A program made the translations under genes and the position numbers. The notes below the pieces were generated by a model. It had not been told where the DNA came from. It ran no database searches and saw only the letters and a program-made list of their open reading frames with translations. This document shows, piece after piece, positions 9,214 to 18,673 of a stretch of 64,000 nt of DNA. The first letter of the stretch is position 1. Each line of letters opens with the position of its first letter. Origin of the DNA: VYDC01 sp963667515 (lineage in GTDB: Bacteria > Chloroflexota > Dehalococcoidia > UBA2979); contig CAXXXY010000006.1 in assembly GCA_963667515.2 (NCBI GenBank), forward strand, positions 372,001 to 436,000, written 5' to 3'.

Positions 9214-10116
9214 TCATGCGGCCGCCCCGGTGCGCGGCGAGAGCGCCTCGCGGACGGCGGCTGGGGTGCGGTGGCCGTGACGTTCGACGAGCCAGTGCTG
9301 GTTGTAGCGCTGCTTGAAGGCGAGCAGCGCCTGGCGTAGCTCCTCCACCGTCTCGAAGTGCTCCACCCACAGCAGCTGCTCCTTCAGCGTGCGGATGAAG
9401 CGTTCCGCGCAGCCGTTGCCCTCGGGCGCGGCTACGAAGGACGGGCTGGAGCGGATGCCGAGGAAGCGCAGCTCCTCCTGAAAGTGGTCGCTCAGGTACT
9501 GGCTGCCGTGGTCGTGGCGGAGAGCGAGTCCCCGCGCGAGGTCCGCCTCGTAGCCGTCGAAGTGCTCCCGGAGCCCCTGCCGCAGCGGCTCCAGCGCCTC
9601 GAAGCGCGTGCCCGGTCGCGCCGCGTGGATGCCGATGCACTCCTGCGTGCAGTGATCGACGGCGATGAAGACGGTGGCGTTCCCCTCGCGGGTGGTGAGG
9701 CAGGAGGTCGCGTCGGTCCCCCACATCTCGTCAGGCCGCTCGGTGGTGATCGTCCCGTCGTGCACCCGCGGTCCGCGCCGACGCCCGACGCGGGTCGGGG
9801 CGAGCAGTCCCGCCTCCCGCATCAGCCGCAGCACCCGGCCCTTCGAGGTGCGCACACCGGCCAGCCGCAGCCGCGCCCACACCTTGCGGTAGCCCTCGCC
9901 CGTGAACGGGGAGGCGGCGAGCACAGCTCGGACCTGCTCCGTGAGAGCCTCGTCCGTCCACGCCTGCCTCGGCCCGCGCTTCGCTGCTGGCCGCAGAGGC
10001 CGTCGCGCCCGTGCCCGCCGCTCGTAGACGGTCGAGCGCGGGACCTCCCACAGCTGGCAGATGCGCGTCGTGCCGTACGGCCGTCCCGTGGAGGGCGAGG
10101 TGGTTCGACTCATCAC
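9214..10116 (-). CDS. IS3-type transposase OrfB (copy B1)
   Basis: A 300-residue DDE transposase with a HTH_21-like region (SPFTGEGYRKVWARLRLAG) followed by the rve catalytic core. The catalytic residues are visible as the Asp in WGTDATS, the Asp in RHDHGSQY and the Glu in NGCAERFIRTLKE. It starts with GTG-ATG overlapping the OrfA stop codon by four bases, so it may be made by re-initiation or frameshifting. The sequence is intact and identical to the other two copies. Confidence 0.93.
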   Translation of the reverse strand: MMSRTTSPSTGRPYGTTRICQLWEVPRSTVYERRARARRPLRPAAKRGPRQAWTDEALTEQVRAVLAASPFTGEGYRKVWARLRLAGVRTSKGRVLRLMREAGLLAPTRVGRRRGPRVHDGTITTERPDEMWGTDATSCLTTREGNATVFIAVDHCTQECIGIHAARPGTRFEALEPLRQGLREHFDGYEADLARGLALRHDHGSQYLSDHFQEELRFLGIRSSPSFVAAPEGNGCAERFIRTLKEQLLWVEHFETVEELRQALLAFKQRYNQHWLVERHGHRTPAAVREALSPRTGAAA

Positions 10117-10463
10117 CTCGACCTCCGGCGTGCCAAAGGGAGTCCTGCCTCCAGCTGATGCGCGCGCTGGAGCAGGAGCTCGTTCGCCATCGTGATCTCG
10201 CCGACTTTCGCCTGCAGTCGGTGGATCTCCTCGTCACGCTCGTCGGCAGGCCGGCTCGTGAGCGAGGCCCGGCCGGCGGCGAGTAAGCGCTCGCGCCACT
10301 GCGACAGCGTCGCTGCGGTCACCCCCAGCTCGCGCGAGAGCGCGTCCAACTCCTCGCCGCGCAGCAGCCTCAGCACCGCCTCGCTCTTCCGTCGCGAGGA
10401 GAAGCGACCGCGCTCCGTTCGCGACGCACTACGCCCGTTCAATCCCTGTGCGGAGCTGGTCAT
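10113..10463 (-). CDS. IS3-type transposase OrfA (copy B1)
   Basis: A 116-residue DNA-binding subunit with a helix-turn-helix (LGVTAATLSQWRERLLAAG) followed by a short coiled coil (EIHRLQAKVGEITMANELLLQR), the standard OrfA layout. I chose the ATG at 10463, preceded by gaggaggtgtcc, rather than longer frames. It precedes and overlaps OrfB. Confidence 0.9.
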   Translation of the reverse strand: MTSSAQGLNGRSASRTERGRFSSRRKSEAVLRLLRGEELDALSRELGVTAATLSQWRERLLAAGRASLTSRPADERDEEIHRLQAKVGEITMANELLLQRAHQLEAGLPLARRRSR

Positions 10464-11862
10464 GGACACCTCCTCTGCCGGGGCAGCCTGCCCCAATCAG
10501 GTGTCCAAGAAAACCGTGGACCGGAAGAGCTGGATGCTTTCGGGCGCGCTTGCCGGACTGGCGGGGGGGTCGGTGTTCGGAGCGGCGATGGTCGAGTTGG
10601 GCGTGCTCGACTCGATCGCGTCGGTGGTGCGCGAGGACGACTCGGTGGCACTCGGGGTGATCGTGCACATGTCGATCGCCGCGGTGGTCGGGGCGGGCTT
10701 CGGTGCCCTGGTCTCGCGTCAGCGGCTGGACGCTGGCGAGACGATCTTCTGGGGCGTGAGCTACGGCGCGCTGTGGTGGTTCGCCGGGCCACTGACGCTG
10801 CGTCCACTCCTTGTGGGCGAGGGCATCACCTGGGACCTGCCCTCGGCGCAGGCGGCGTTCCCGCCGCTGCTCGGGCACCTCCTCTACGAGGCCTCGACTG
10901 GCCTCGCGCTGCTTGCGGTACGACGCGCCTCGCTGGACTGGGCGACCCTCGGCGCGCTCGTGCGGGGGGCGCTTGCCGGGCTGGCAGCGGGGCTCATCGT
11001 CGGCCGGCTGCTGGACGTGCAGGAGCGGTTGTCGATGTTCTCGGCGATGTCCGAGGACGCTTCCGCTGGGCTCGCCTGGCTGGCGATGATCGCGATCGCC
11101 ATCGGCTCGGGCATCGCGTTCGCGCTGCTCGTCCCGCGCCCGCGGGACAGCGCCGGGGCAGCGCTGGTCCGAGGCAGCATGTTCGGCTTCCTGCTCTGGG
11201 TGGTGCTGAGCCGCAGCCTGCTGCCGCTGATTGCGGGCGACGGACTGAGCTGGTCGGCGAACGACGCGCGCACTGACTTTGCGGCGCTGTTCGCCTACAT
11301 CCTGCTCGGCGGCGCGATTGGGCTCGGCTACCAGTGGCTGGACGCCCTCTGGCGGGCCCTCTTCTCCGACGAACTTCCACACGAGGACCACGAGGGCGCG
11401 GGCACCCAGGGCCTGCGGGCGATCGGGCGTGGCGCGCTCGCTGGTGTGGTCGGTGGGCTGCTCTTCACCTACGTGATGGTGGAGATCGGCGCGCTCGAAG
11501 ACGTCGGCAACCTCGCGCGCATCGAGTCCGAGCTCGCCGGGATCGTGGTGCACTTCCTCATCGCGGTGACGTGGGGGGGCGACGTACGGGCTGTTGTTCC
11601 GGCGGCAGAGCTACGACCGCGCGTCCGCGATCGGCTGGGGTGTGTCATTCGGCTTCGTCGTCTGGGTGATCGGGCCAAACACGCTGATGCCGATCCTGCT
11701 TGGGACGACGCCCAACTGGACCGCCGACAGCGCGGCCGGTCTGACTGCGAGCCTCGTGGGGCACCTTGCTTATGGTGCGGGCCTCGGTCTGACGTTTTCT
11801 CCCGGTCCACGGTTTTCTTGGACACCTGATTGGGGCAGGCTGCCCCGGCAGAGGAGGTGTCC

Positions 11863-12213
11863 ATGACCAGCTCCGCACAGGGATTGAACGGGCGTAGTGC
11901 GTCGCGAACGGAGCGCGGTCGCTTCTCCTCGCGACGGAAGAGCGAGGCGGTGCTGAGGCTGCTGCGCGGCGAGGAGTTGGACGCGCTCTCGCGCGAGCTG
12001 GGGGTGACCGCAGCGACGCTGTCGCAGTGGCGCGAGCGCTTCCTCGCCGCCGGCCGGGCCTCGCTCACGAGCCGGCCTGCCGACGAGCGTGACGAGGAGA
12101 TCCACCGACTGCAGGCGAAAGTCGGCGAGATCACGATGGCGAACGAGCTCCTGCTCCAGCGCGCGCATCAGCTGGAGGCAGGACTCCCTTTGGCACGCCG
12201 GAGGTCGAGGTGA
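11863..12213 (+). CDS. IS3-type transposase OrfA (copy B2)
   Basis: Same as the OrfA of B1 except for one Leu-to-Phe change after the helix-turn-helix (RERFLAAG). It starts at the ATG at 11863 behind a strong ribosome site and overlaps OrfB by four bases. Confidence 0.9.
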   Translation: MTSSAQGLNGRSASRTERGRFSSRRKSEAVLRLLRGEELDALSRELGVTAATLSQWRERFLAAGRASLTSRPADERDEEIHRLQAKVGEITMANELLLQRAHQLEAGLPLARRRSR

Positions 12214-13112
12214 TGAGTCGAACCACCTCGCCCTCCACGGGACGGCCGTACGGCACGACGCGCATCTGCCAGCTGTGGGAGGTCCCGCGCTCGACCGTCT
12301 ACGAGCGGCGGGCACGGGCGCGACGGCCTCTGCGGCCAGCAGCGAAGCGCGGGCCGAGGCAGGCGTGGACGGACGAGGCTCTCACGGAGCAGGTCCGAGC
12401 TGTGCTCGCCGCCTCCCCGTTCACGGGCGAGGGCTACCGCAAGGTGTGGGCGCGGCTGCGGCTGGCCGGTGTGCGCACCTCGAAGGGCCGGGTGCTGCGG
12501 CTGATGCGGGAGGCGGGACTGCTCGCCCCGACCCGCGTCGGGCGTCGGCGCGGACCGCGGGTGCACGACGGGACGATCACCACCGAGCGGCCTGACGAGA
12601 TGTGGGGGACCGACGCGACCTCCTGCCTCACCACCCGCGAGGGGAACGCCACCGTCTTCATCGCCGTCGATCACTGCACGCAGGAGTGCATCGGCATCCA
12701 CGCGGCGCGACCGGGCACGCGCTTCGAGGCGCTGGAGCCGCTGCGGCAGGGGCTCCGGGAGCACTTCGACGGCTACGAGGCGGACCTCGCGCGGGGACTC
12801 GCTCTCCGCCACGACCACGGCAGCCAGTACCTGAGCGACCACTTTCAGGAGGAGCTGCGCTTCCTCGGCATCCGCTCCAGCCCGTCCTTCGTAGCCGCGC
12901 CCGAGGGCAACGGCTGCGCGGAACGCTTCATCCGCACGCTGAAGGAGCAGCTGCTGTGGGTGGAGCACTTCGAGACGGTGGAGGAGCTACGCCAGGCGCT
13001 GCTCGCCTTCAAGCAGCGCTACAACCAGCACTGGCTCGTCGAACGTCACGGCCACCGCACCCCAGCCGCCGTCCGCGAGGCGCTCTCGCCGCGCACCGGG
13101 GCGGCCGCATGA
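12210..13112 (+). CDS. IS3-type transposase OrfB (copy B2)
   Basis: Intact 300-residue DDE transposase, identical in sequence to the B1 and B3 copies, with all three catalytic acids. The near-perfect identity of the three copies points to recent transposition. Confidence 0.92.
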   Translation: MMSRTTSPSTGRPYGTTRICQLWEVPRSTVYERRARARRPLRPAAKRGPRQAWTDEALTEQVRAVLAASPFTGEGYRKVWARLRLAGVRTSKGRVLRLMREAGLLAPTRVGRRRGPRVHDGTITTERPDEMWGTDATSCLTTREGNATVFIAVDHCTQECIGIHAARPGTRFEALEPLRQGLREHFDGYEADLARGLALRHDHGSQYLSDHFQEELRFLGIRSSPSFVAAPEGNGCAERFIRTLKEQLLWVEHFETVEELRQALLAFKQRYNQHWLVERHGHRTPAAVREALSPRTGAAA

Positions 13113-13401
13113 TTACCGCCAGCGATGTGTCCAAGAAACCAGAAGCGGTACAGTTTCACTACTTCGAGGCGCGGTTCAGCCCCTGGTGGGTGCCGCAGCA
13201 TATGGCCAACGCTGCCCGCGCGCGTCGGCGGCGCGAGCAGGTGCTGACGTCGGCGCCGGCGATCTGGGCGCTCGTCATCGTCGTCGCGCTCACGCTACCG
13301 GTGCTCCTCAGCACGACGGCGAGCGCCTCGCATCCGATCTATGGGCCGCCCTAGAGGCGGGCTGGTAAGGCGCCGGCGAATACGCGGTCGTCGCTCGCGG
13401 C

Positions 13402-15321
13402 TCACGCTATCGTCTGAGCGCGCTGCAGTTGAACGGCCGTGTTGATCACCCCGAGATGGCTGAAAGCCTGCGGGAAGTTGCCCAGCAGCCCGCCATCGCC
13501 ATCCAGCTCTTCGGACAGTAATCCAACATCGTTTCCGCAACCCAGCACCTTCTCGAACAGGCGCTGCGCCTTCTCGGTCTCACCAAGCAGCAGCAGATTG
13601 TCGGCAAGCCACAGCGTGCACGCGATGAACGTCCCCTCATCGCCCGACAGGCCGTCGTCGTAGCCTCGGTAGCGGTACACGAACCCGTTCGGGGACGTGA
13701 GCTCGCGCTCGATGGCCGCGATCGTGCTGCGCATCCGCGGATCGTCCGCCCGGATGAAACCGAAGAGGGGCAGCAGCAGGTTTGAGGCGTCCAGGTCATC
13801 TGTTTCGTACGCCTGCACGAACGCCCCGCGCTTCTCGCTATAACCGCGGCGGAGGACGTCCTCTCGGATCTCCTCCCGCACCACCGTCCATCCAGCGATG
13901 TCACCATCAAGATCGAGGGCGGTGGCAGCCTTGATGGCCCGGTCGATAGCGACCCAGCACATCGCCTTCGAGAAGACGAAATGGCGCGCGCCCCCTCTCG
14001 TCTCCCAGATCCCTTCGTCAGGCTCGCGCCAGTGCGCGATGACGAACTCGACGACTCGCTGCAAGAAGCGCCAGTACTCCGGGTCCATCTCGCCGCCGCG
14101 CCGACGGTAGATGTGCGCCGAGTCGAGAACCTCGCCATAGATGTCGAGCTGGAACTGCGAGTGCGCGGCGTTGCCAATGCGTACGGGGCGGGCGCCACCG
14201 TGCCCGTCCAGCCAGTTCAGCTCCACCTCGGGGAGCCGCCGCTCGCCGCCGAGGCCGTACATGATCTGCAGGTCTCTCGCCCGCCCCGCGGTGCTCCATT
14301 CAAGCCACGCCTTGAACGAATTCGCTTCCTCGTCGTAACCGAGGAGCGATAAGGCGTAGAGGGCAAACGACGCGTCGCGAATCCACGTGAAGCGGTAGTC
14401 CCAATTTCGGTCGCCGCCAGGCGCTTCCGGCAGCGAGGTCGTGGCCGCTGCGACCAGGCCGCCGGACGGCGCGTGATGGAGCGCCTTGAGCGTCAAAGCG
14501 GAGCGAAGAACGGCAGCTCGATAGGGCCCGTCGTACGTGCACATCTCAGACCACTGCTCCCAGAACGCGATGGTCTCCTGGAGCCGCTCCGACAGGGTGA
14601 TCTCGTCGAGATGCTCCACGCTCCGCTCGGACCGCGTGCTGTACGTCACCGCCGCTCGAGCGCTCTCGCCGGCACGAAGCGTTCCACTTGCAGCGAATCC
14701 GTCGTCTTGGGAAGCCACGAGCGGGACGGACGAGTACAGGGAGATCGCGTCCGCGCCCCCATGCGCATAGCCGCTGCGCGGGTCGCTCAGCGACACGTGA
14801 GGCAGGATGTGCCCGTAGTCGAAGCGCGGGCGGCACTCAAGCCCGAAGCGGATGAAGCCGCTTTCGCAACGGAGCTCGCGCACGATCTGCTGGTCGCAGC
14901 CGATGTCGTGCGGATCTTCCGGGCCGCCATGCGGATGCACCGGCATGAAGTCGATGAGGCGCGCGACGCCTGAATCCGTGACGAACGTCGTCTCCACGAC
15001 ATTGGTCTCAGGGAGATAGCGCCGGCTCACCGATGCGACGTTCTCTGGGGCTACCAGGAAGTAGCCTCCACGGTCGCGGTCGAGGATTCGGGCAAAGACC
15101 GCTGGGCTGTCGAAGCGAGGGAAGCAAGCCCAGTCGATCGAGCCGTCCAACGCGACCAGTGCACACGAGTGCATGTCGCTGATTAGAGCGTAGTCGCCGA
15201 TGCCCGGTCCTCGGCTCGCGCTGTCGGCCACGACTCTCCGTCCGCTCGCGATCGGGAGCTGAGGCAGCCCGCGGTCCGATCTTCGTGTCCGCATGATCAC
15301 TGCTCGCGACCCCATGCGCAT
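13402..15321 (-). CDS. Glycoside hydrolase family 15 protein (glucoamylase/trehalase-like)
   Basis: A protein of about 639 residues with the GH15 layout: an N-terminal beta-rich domain beginning IGDYALISDMHSCALVALDGSIDWACFPRFDSP, then the (alpha/alpha)6 catalytic barrel with NWDYRFTWIRDASF, the core GH15 signature, and later AMCWVAIDRA and LLSEELD. Bacterial members of this type act as trehalases or glucoamylase-like enzymes on alpha-glucans. No signal peptide is apparent, so it is probably cytoplasmic. Several in-frame starts lie within the first 10 residues (GTG-ATG at 15324, ATG at 15294); conserved sequence begins near residue 41. It is convergent with the membrane gene remnant. Confidence 0.87.
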   Translation of the reverse strand: MRMGSRAVIMRTRRSDRGLPQLPIASGRRVVADSASRGPGIGDYALISDMHSCALVALDGSIDWACFPRFDSPAVFARILDRDRGGYFLVAPENVASVSRRYLPETNVVETTFVTDSGVARLIDFMPVHPHGGPEDPHDIGCDQQIVRELRCESGFIRFGLECRPRFDYGHILPHVSLSDPRSGYAHGGADAISLYSSVPLVASQDDGFAASGTLRAGESARAAVTYSTRSERSVEHLDEITLSERLQETIAFWEQWSEMCTYDGPYRAAVLRSALTLKALHHAPSGGLVAAATTSLPEAPGGDRNWDYRFTWIRDASFALYALSLLGYDEEANSFKAWLEWSTAGRARDLQIMYGLGGERRLPEVELNWLDGHGGARPVRIGNAAHSQFQLDIYGEVLDSAHIYRRRGGEMDPEYWRFLQRVVEFVIAHWREPDEGIWETRGGARHFVFSKAMCWVAIDRAIKAATALDLDGDIAGWTVVREEIREDVLRRGYSEKRGAFVQAYETDDLDASNLLLPLFGFIRADDPRMRSTIAAIERELTSPNGFVYRYRGYDDGLSGDEGTFIACTLWLADNLLLLGETEKAQRLFEKVLGCGNDVGLLSEELDGDGGLLGNFPQAFSHLGVINTAVQLQRAQTIA

Positions 15322-15324
15322 CAC

Positions 15325-15823
15325 CGCGCAGCAGGCTGACCACGCGGGCCTGCACCCGTCAGCGCCCGTGAAGCCATGAGCGTCGAGAGCGGCGTCGCCC
15401 GGCGCGCCGTTCGCTTGACCTCATTCTGCACGACGGTGTCCGCTCCGGGCGCCGACACCTGTGCGGCGCGAAAACTCTGCCCGCCTGGATCTGGAGCTGA
15501 GACAACCTCGACGGGCCGCCCCGGTTAGAGTCTTGCCCGCCCACGGCCGGCGCTGCGACCACAACCAACTGCACCGGCATAGCTCGCTGGGCTACTGGCC
15601 GGTCGCACCCCGAGACCCTCTGCATCACACTGGCAGTGCTCCCGCTCTTAGCGATGTGCTCGCAGATGCCTGTAGGAACACAAAACTCGGATCGCCGCCG
15701 ATCTGAACTTGCGCAGCACACCACGGAGCCCCCGGCGGCGCGGCTCGAGGTCAAGCCGTGAATCGTTCTGAGACCGCCGGAGGTGGCGTTTCGAGGAGCG
15801 TGGGCGCTCGCATTCGAGCACGC
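15325..15823. other. Non-coding stretch with internal attachment-like site
   Basis: No supported gene lies in these 500 bases. At 15626-15647 there is a perfect 22-base copy of the attachment core and arm seen at 7075-7096, with further partial matches to about 15671. On its left side (ctctgcat) it does not resemble the tRNA. It may be the junction between two tandem islands. Confidence 0.5.
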
Positions 15824-16435
15824 TTACCAGCGATCGAAGTGGACGGTCTCGCTCACGGGGAGCCGCGTGACGGGACCGAACTTGCCCTTCGGGTAGCCGA
15901 CTGGCACGAGTACGTAGGGTTCGACCGTGTCCGGCAGACCGAGAGCTTCTCTGACGGCACCGCCGTCGGTGAGACCGAGGGTGGTCGGGGCGGCCCCCAG
16001 GCCGAGCGCGCGCGCCGCGAGCAGCAGGTTCTGGACGGCGGGCCACACGGCACCGGCTGCCGCTCGCGCGCGAACGTCGGGTGGGGCCTCGGCCCATTCG
16101 TGGCAGGCGACCACGATGGCGGGAATCTCTGCGAGGTGCTCAGCCTGCCAGATCACCGCGTCGAGCATGCGCCGGCGCTTCTCGACGCTCTGATGAGGCA
16201 GCACGTCGACGCGACTGCCCACCCCATATGCCTCGACCGCAGTCTTGTTCAGCTCGGCAAGGCGATCCTTCTGCGCCTGCGCGCGGACGATGACCCAACG
16301 CACACCCTGGATGTTCGATCCCGAGGGGCCCTGGTTACCGGCCTCGCAGAGCTTCAGCAACAGCTCCTCGGGCACAGGTTCGGGCGTCAGTCGGCGCATC
16401 GCCCGGCAGCTGTAGATCACCTCGAAGATCCCCAT
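15824..16435 (-). CDS. Nitroreductase family protein
   Basis: A 203-residue flavin enzyme of the nitroreductase fold: it opens with IFEVIYSCRAMRRLTPEPVPEELL (typical first helix and FMN-phosphate arginines), then GNQGPSGSNIQGVRWVIV and the late AARALGLGAAPTTLGL motif. I chose the ATG at 16435, matching the usual family start; the frame stays open upstream into the preceding gene. Members reduce nitro groups, quinones or other acceptors with NAD(P)H; the substrate is not readable. It lies 53 bases downstream of the LLM oxidoreductase on the same strand. Confidence 0.85.
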   Translation of the reverse strand: MGIFEVIYSCRAMRRLTPEPVPEELLLKLCEAGNQGPSGSNIQGVRWVIVRAQAQKDRLAELNKTAVEAYGVGSRVDVLPHQSVEKRRRMLDAVIWQAEHLAEIPAIVVACHEWAEAPPDVRARAAAGAVWPAVQNLLLAARALGLGAAPTTLGLTDGGAVREALGLPDTVEPYVLVPVGYPKGKFGPVTRLPVSETVHFDRW

Positions 16436-16488
16436 CTGCTCCGACACGGCCGTCGCTCCTCCCCGCAGTGCGCGCACTTCCGCGATGG

Positions 16489-17475
16489 CTACGCCGCACC
16501 CGGTGCGCATGCCTGCATCACCGCGCGCACCGCGTCGAACTCCGGTCGCGCGGGCACGACGCGAACGAGGGCGACATCGAGGCCAGCGCCCAGGGCCTCG
16601 AAGTGCTCGCGGGCGCCCGCCGCCGTCCCGAAGTACCCCACGCTCAACAACAACTCGTCCGTCGCCGCGTCGGCGATCTCGTCTGCAGACGCTCCCCCGC
16701 TTCGTCGCTGGTCGAGCTCGGCGAGTTCGTCGGTGAATCCCATCCGCTCGAAGTGCGGTCGGTATCCGAAGCGGCGGTCGCGAGCGCCGACCTCCGGTCC
16801 GAGGGCATAACCGACGGTGGCCCGCGCAAGCGCACGGCGAGCCACGGCAACATCCTCATCGACGGAGACGCGGATGTATTCGACGAGGGGCACCGTTCCC
16901 GCAGCGCGACCCACACCAGCAGCCCCCAGGTCGACGGCTCGCCGCGCATCGGCAACCTGGGCTGACGTGCACCAGTTCAGGCAGACGCCGTCGGCGAGCT
17001 CCCCGCCGAGTTCGAGCATCCGCGGGCCGAGAGCGCCCAAGTACACCGGCGTGCGGGGAGGCGGCTCGATCCCGAGACGCTGCCCGTGGATCGCCAGCGC
17101 GGGGCCCTCGTACTCCACGGCCTCGCCGGCAAGCAGAGCGCGAAGGACCGTGAGGTAGTCGCGCATGATCGCGAGCGTCGAGTCCGTCCGAAAGCCCATC
17201 GCCTTCCGGAACTCCGGTCGGTAGAGACCACCGGTGCCTATCCCGAGGACGAAGCGTCCGCCGGTCATGGCACCGAGAGTTCCGGCGCTCATCGCGAAAC
17301 CCATGGGCGTCCGGTATGCGACGGGCGAGACCGAGATCCCCGTCGAGATTCCCCCGGGCGTCACTTCGCAGCTCGCGCGCCAGCGCAGGGCGCACAGCTG
17401 GAAGGAGTCCAGGCCAGCTCCCTCGGGCGTCCACAGCTGCTCGTAGCCGAGCTCGGCCGCCTCGCGGGCGAGCAT
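16489..17475 (-). CDS. LLM-class (F420-dependent) oxidoreductase, N terminus displaced by a frameshift
   Basis: A luciferase-like TIM-barrel oxidoreductase. The 328-residue frame from ATG 17475 has the motifs LGYEQLWTPEGAG, GRFVLGIGTGG and PVYLGALGPRMLELGGE. The DNA just upstream (17476-17529) encodes in the same frame RVGLGLDFTLGLSFEEQA, the missing first strand of the barrel. An ATG sits at 17531-17533, one base out of frame. One extra C after that ATG would explain this, so the gene is either slightly damaged or carries a sequencing error. It lies 20 bases downstream of the interrupted M20 peptidase gene. Confidence 0.78.
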   Translation of the reverse strand: MLAREAAELGYEQLWTPEGAGLDSFQLCALRWRASCEVTPGGISTGISVSPVAYRTPMGFAMSAGTLGAMTGGRFVLGIGTGGLYRPEFRKAMGFRTDSTLAIMRDYLTVLRALLAGEAVEYEGPALAIHGQRLGIEPPPRTPVYLGALGPRMLELGGELADGVCLNWCTSAQVADARRAVDLGAAGVGRAAGTVPLVEYIRVSVDEDVAVARRALARATVGYALGPEVGARDRRFGYRPHFERMGFTDELAELDQRRSGGASADEIADAATDELLLSVGYFGTAAGAREHFEALGAGLDVALVRVVPARPEFDAVRAVMQACAPGAA

Positions 17476-18673
17476 CGCCTGCTCTTCGAAGCTGAGCCCG
17501 AGCGTGAAGTCGAGCCCGAGTCCGACTCTGCATGGCCAGTCCCTCCCGAAGCGCTATCTCTCCGCGAGGAGCCGCAGCGCGATCGCCTCCGCGAGGCATG
17601 CGCGCTTGAGCTCTCCGAGGTCCTGGCTCTCATCAGGCGCGTGCACGGCGCTGGAAGGGTCCCCGACTCCGGTCAGGAGGATCTCGGCCTCCGGATACGC
17701 AGCCGCGAGCGCCGCCACGAGCGGAATCGAGCCGCCGATGCCGACCTCCGCAGCCGGGCGCCCACAGGCCTGAGCCAGCCCCTCCCGGAAGGCGGCGTAC
17801 GCCGGGCCCGTGGAGTCGAGCTCGAAGGGGGCTCCCTGGGCACCCTCGGTGACGACGACCTCTGCACCCCACGGCGCATGCGATTCCAGGTGACGCCGCA
17901 GGGCCTGCATTGCTCGACCTGGCTCGTCCCCTGGGGCGAGCCGGACGCTGACCTTCGCGCGTGCTGACGGGACGAGCTGGTTGATCGCGTCGTCGACGCC
18001 GGGAGCGTCCAGTGCGAGCACCGAAATCGCAGGCTCCATCCAGAGACGCTGCGTGACGCTCCCGCTGCCGAGCAGCTCGACGCTCGCGAGCACGCCAGCC
18101 TGCTCCCGCAGCTCCGCCTCGCTGAGGTCGACGGATGGCGCCTGTCCGGAACTCAGTCCCTCGACTGCCGGTCGGCCGTCAGCATCGTGCAGCGTGGCGA
18201 GAAGCCGCGCGAGCGCCGTGAGCGCGTCGGGGACGGGGCCGCCGAAGAGGCCGCTGTGCACGCCGCTCCTGAGAGTGCGGACCTCCACCACGCAATCGAC
18301 GATGCCGCGAAGCGAGGTGGTGAGAGCGGGCTCGCCGACACGCCAGTTCAGGGAGTCCGCGACCACGACGATATCGGCAGCAAGCCGCTCTCCGTGACGC
18401 TCCAGAAACGCCTCGAGGTGAGGCGAGCCGATCTCCTCCTCGCCCTCGACCAGGACCTTGATGGTCACCGGTGGCGCTTCGGCGAGCGCGCGCAAAGCCC
18501 CGAGATGGATCGCGATCCCAGACTTGTCGTCCGAGGCGCCACGACCGTAGATGCGGCCGCCGCGCTCAGTCGGCTCGAACGGCGGGGTCGTCCAAGCACG
18601 ATCGTCCCCCGGCGGCTGCACGTCGTAGTGCGCGTAGAGCAGCACAGTGCGCGAGCCCGGTGGCCCGGCTAGC

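Larger units (their letters stand above)
9174..10528 (-). mobile_element. IS3-type insertion sequence, 1,355 bp, copy B1
   Basis: The ends read TGTACCGC... on the left and ...CCGGAAGA on the right, with an inner inverted repeat around tttcttggacac. It is flanked by a 4-bp direct duplication GCTG at 9170-9173 and 10529-10532. It carries two overlapping genes on the minus strand. It interrupts the triplicated membrane gene after its tenth codon. Same size as copies at 11798 and 23040. Confidence 0.92.
11798..13152 (+). mobile_element. IS3-type insertion sequence, 1,355 bp, copy B2 (inverted relative to B1)
   Basis: The same element as at 9174, in the opposite orientation, flanked by the 4-bp duplication GTTT (11794-11797 and 13153-13156). 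Removing it joins ...GLGLTF to HYFEARF in frame in the host membrane gene. Because its own duplication is intact and differs from that of B1, the two copies arrived independently. Confidence 0.92.
9145..13354 (+). pseudogene. Triplicated membrane-module protein, split by two IS copies and one frameshift
   Basis: Removing both IS copies and one copy of each target duplication joins 9145-9173, 10533-11797 and 13157-13354 into one gene of about 496 codons. It starts with a GTG overlapping the NDH-2 stop codon. Three membrane repeats of about 150 residues follow, each like the NDH-2 N-terminal module (WFAGPLTLRPLLVGEG in repeat 1, SRSLLPLIAGDGLSW in repeat 2, GPNTLMPILLG in repeat 3), then a C-terminal helix and a basic linker. 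In repeat 3 a run of seven Gs (11573-11579) shifts the frame; six Gs would restore VTWGATYGLLFRRQ. The protein family is unknown to me. As it stands the gene cannot make the full product. Confidence 0.75.

Noticed and set aside
9174..13152. B1 and B2 as ends of a composite transposon carrying the membrane gene
   Set aside because: Each copy has its own perfect 4-bp duplication (GCTG or GTTT) on both sides, and the enclosed DNA is continuous with the outside in one gene. They are independent insertions.
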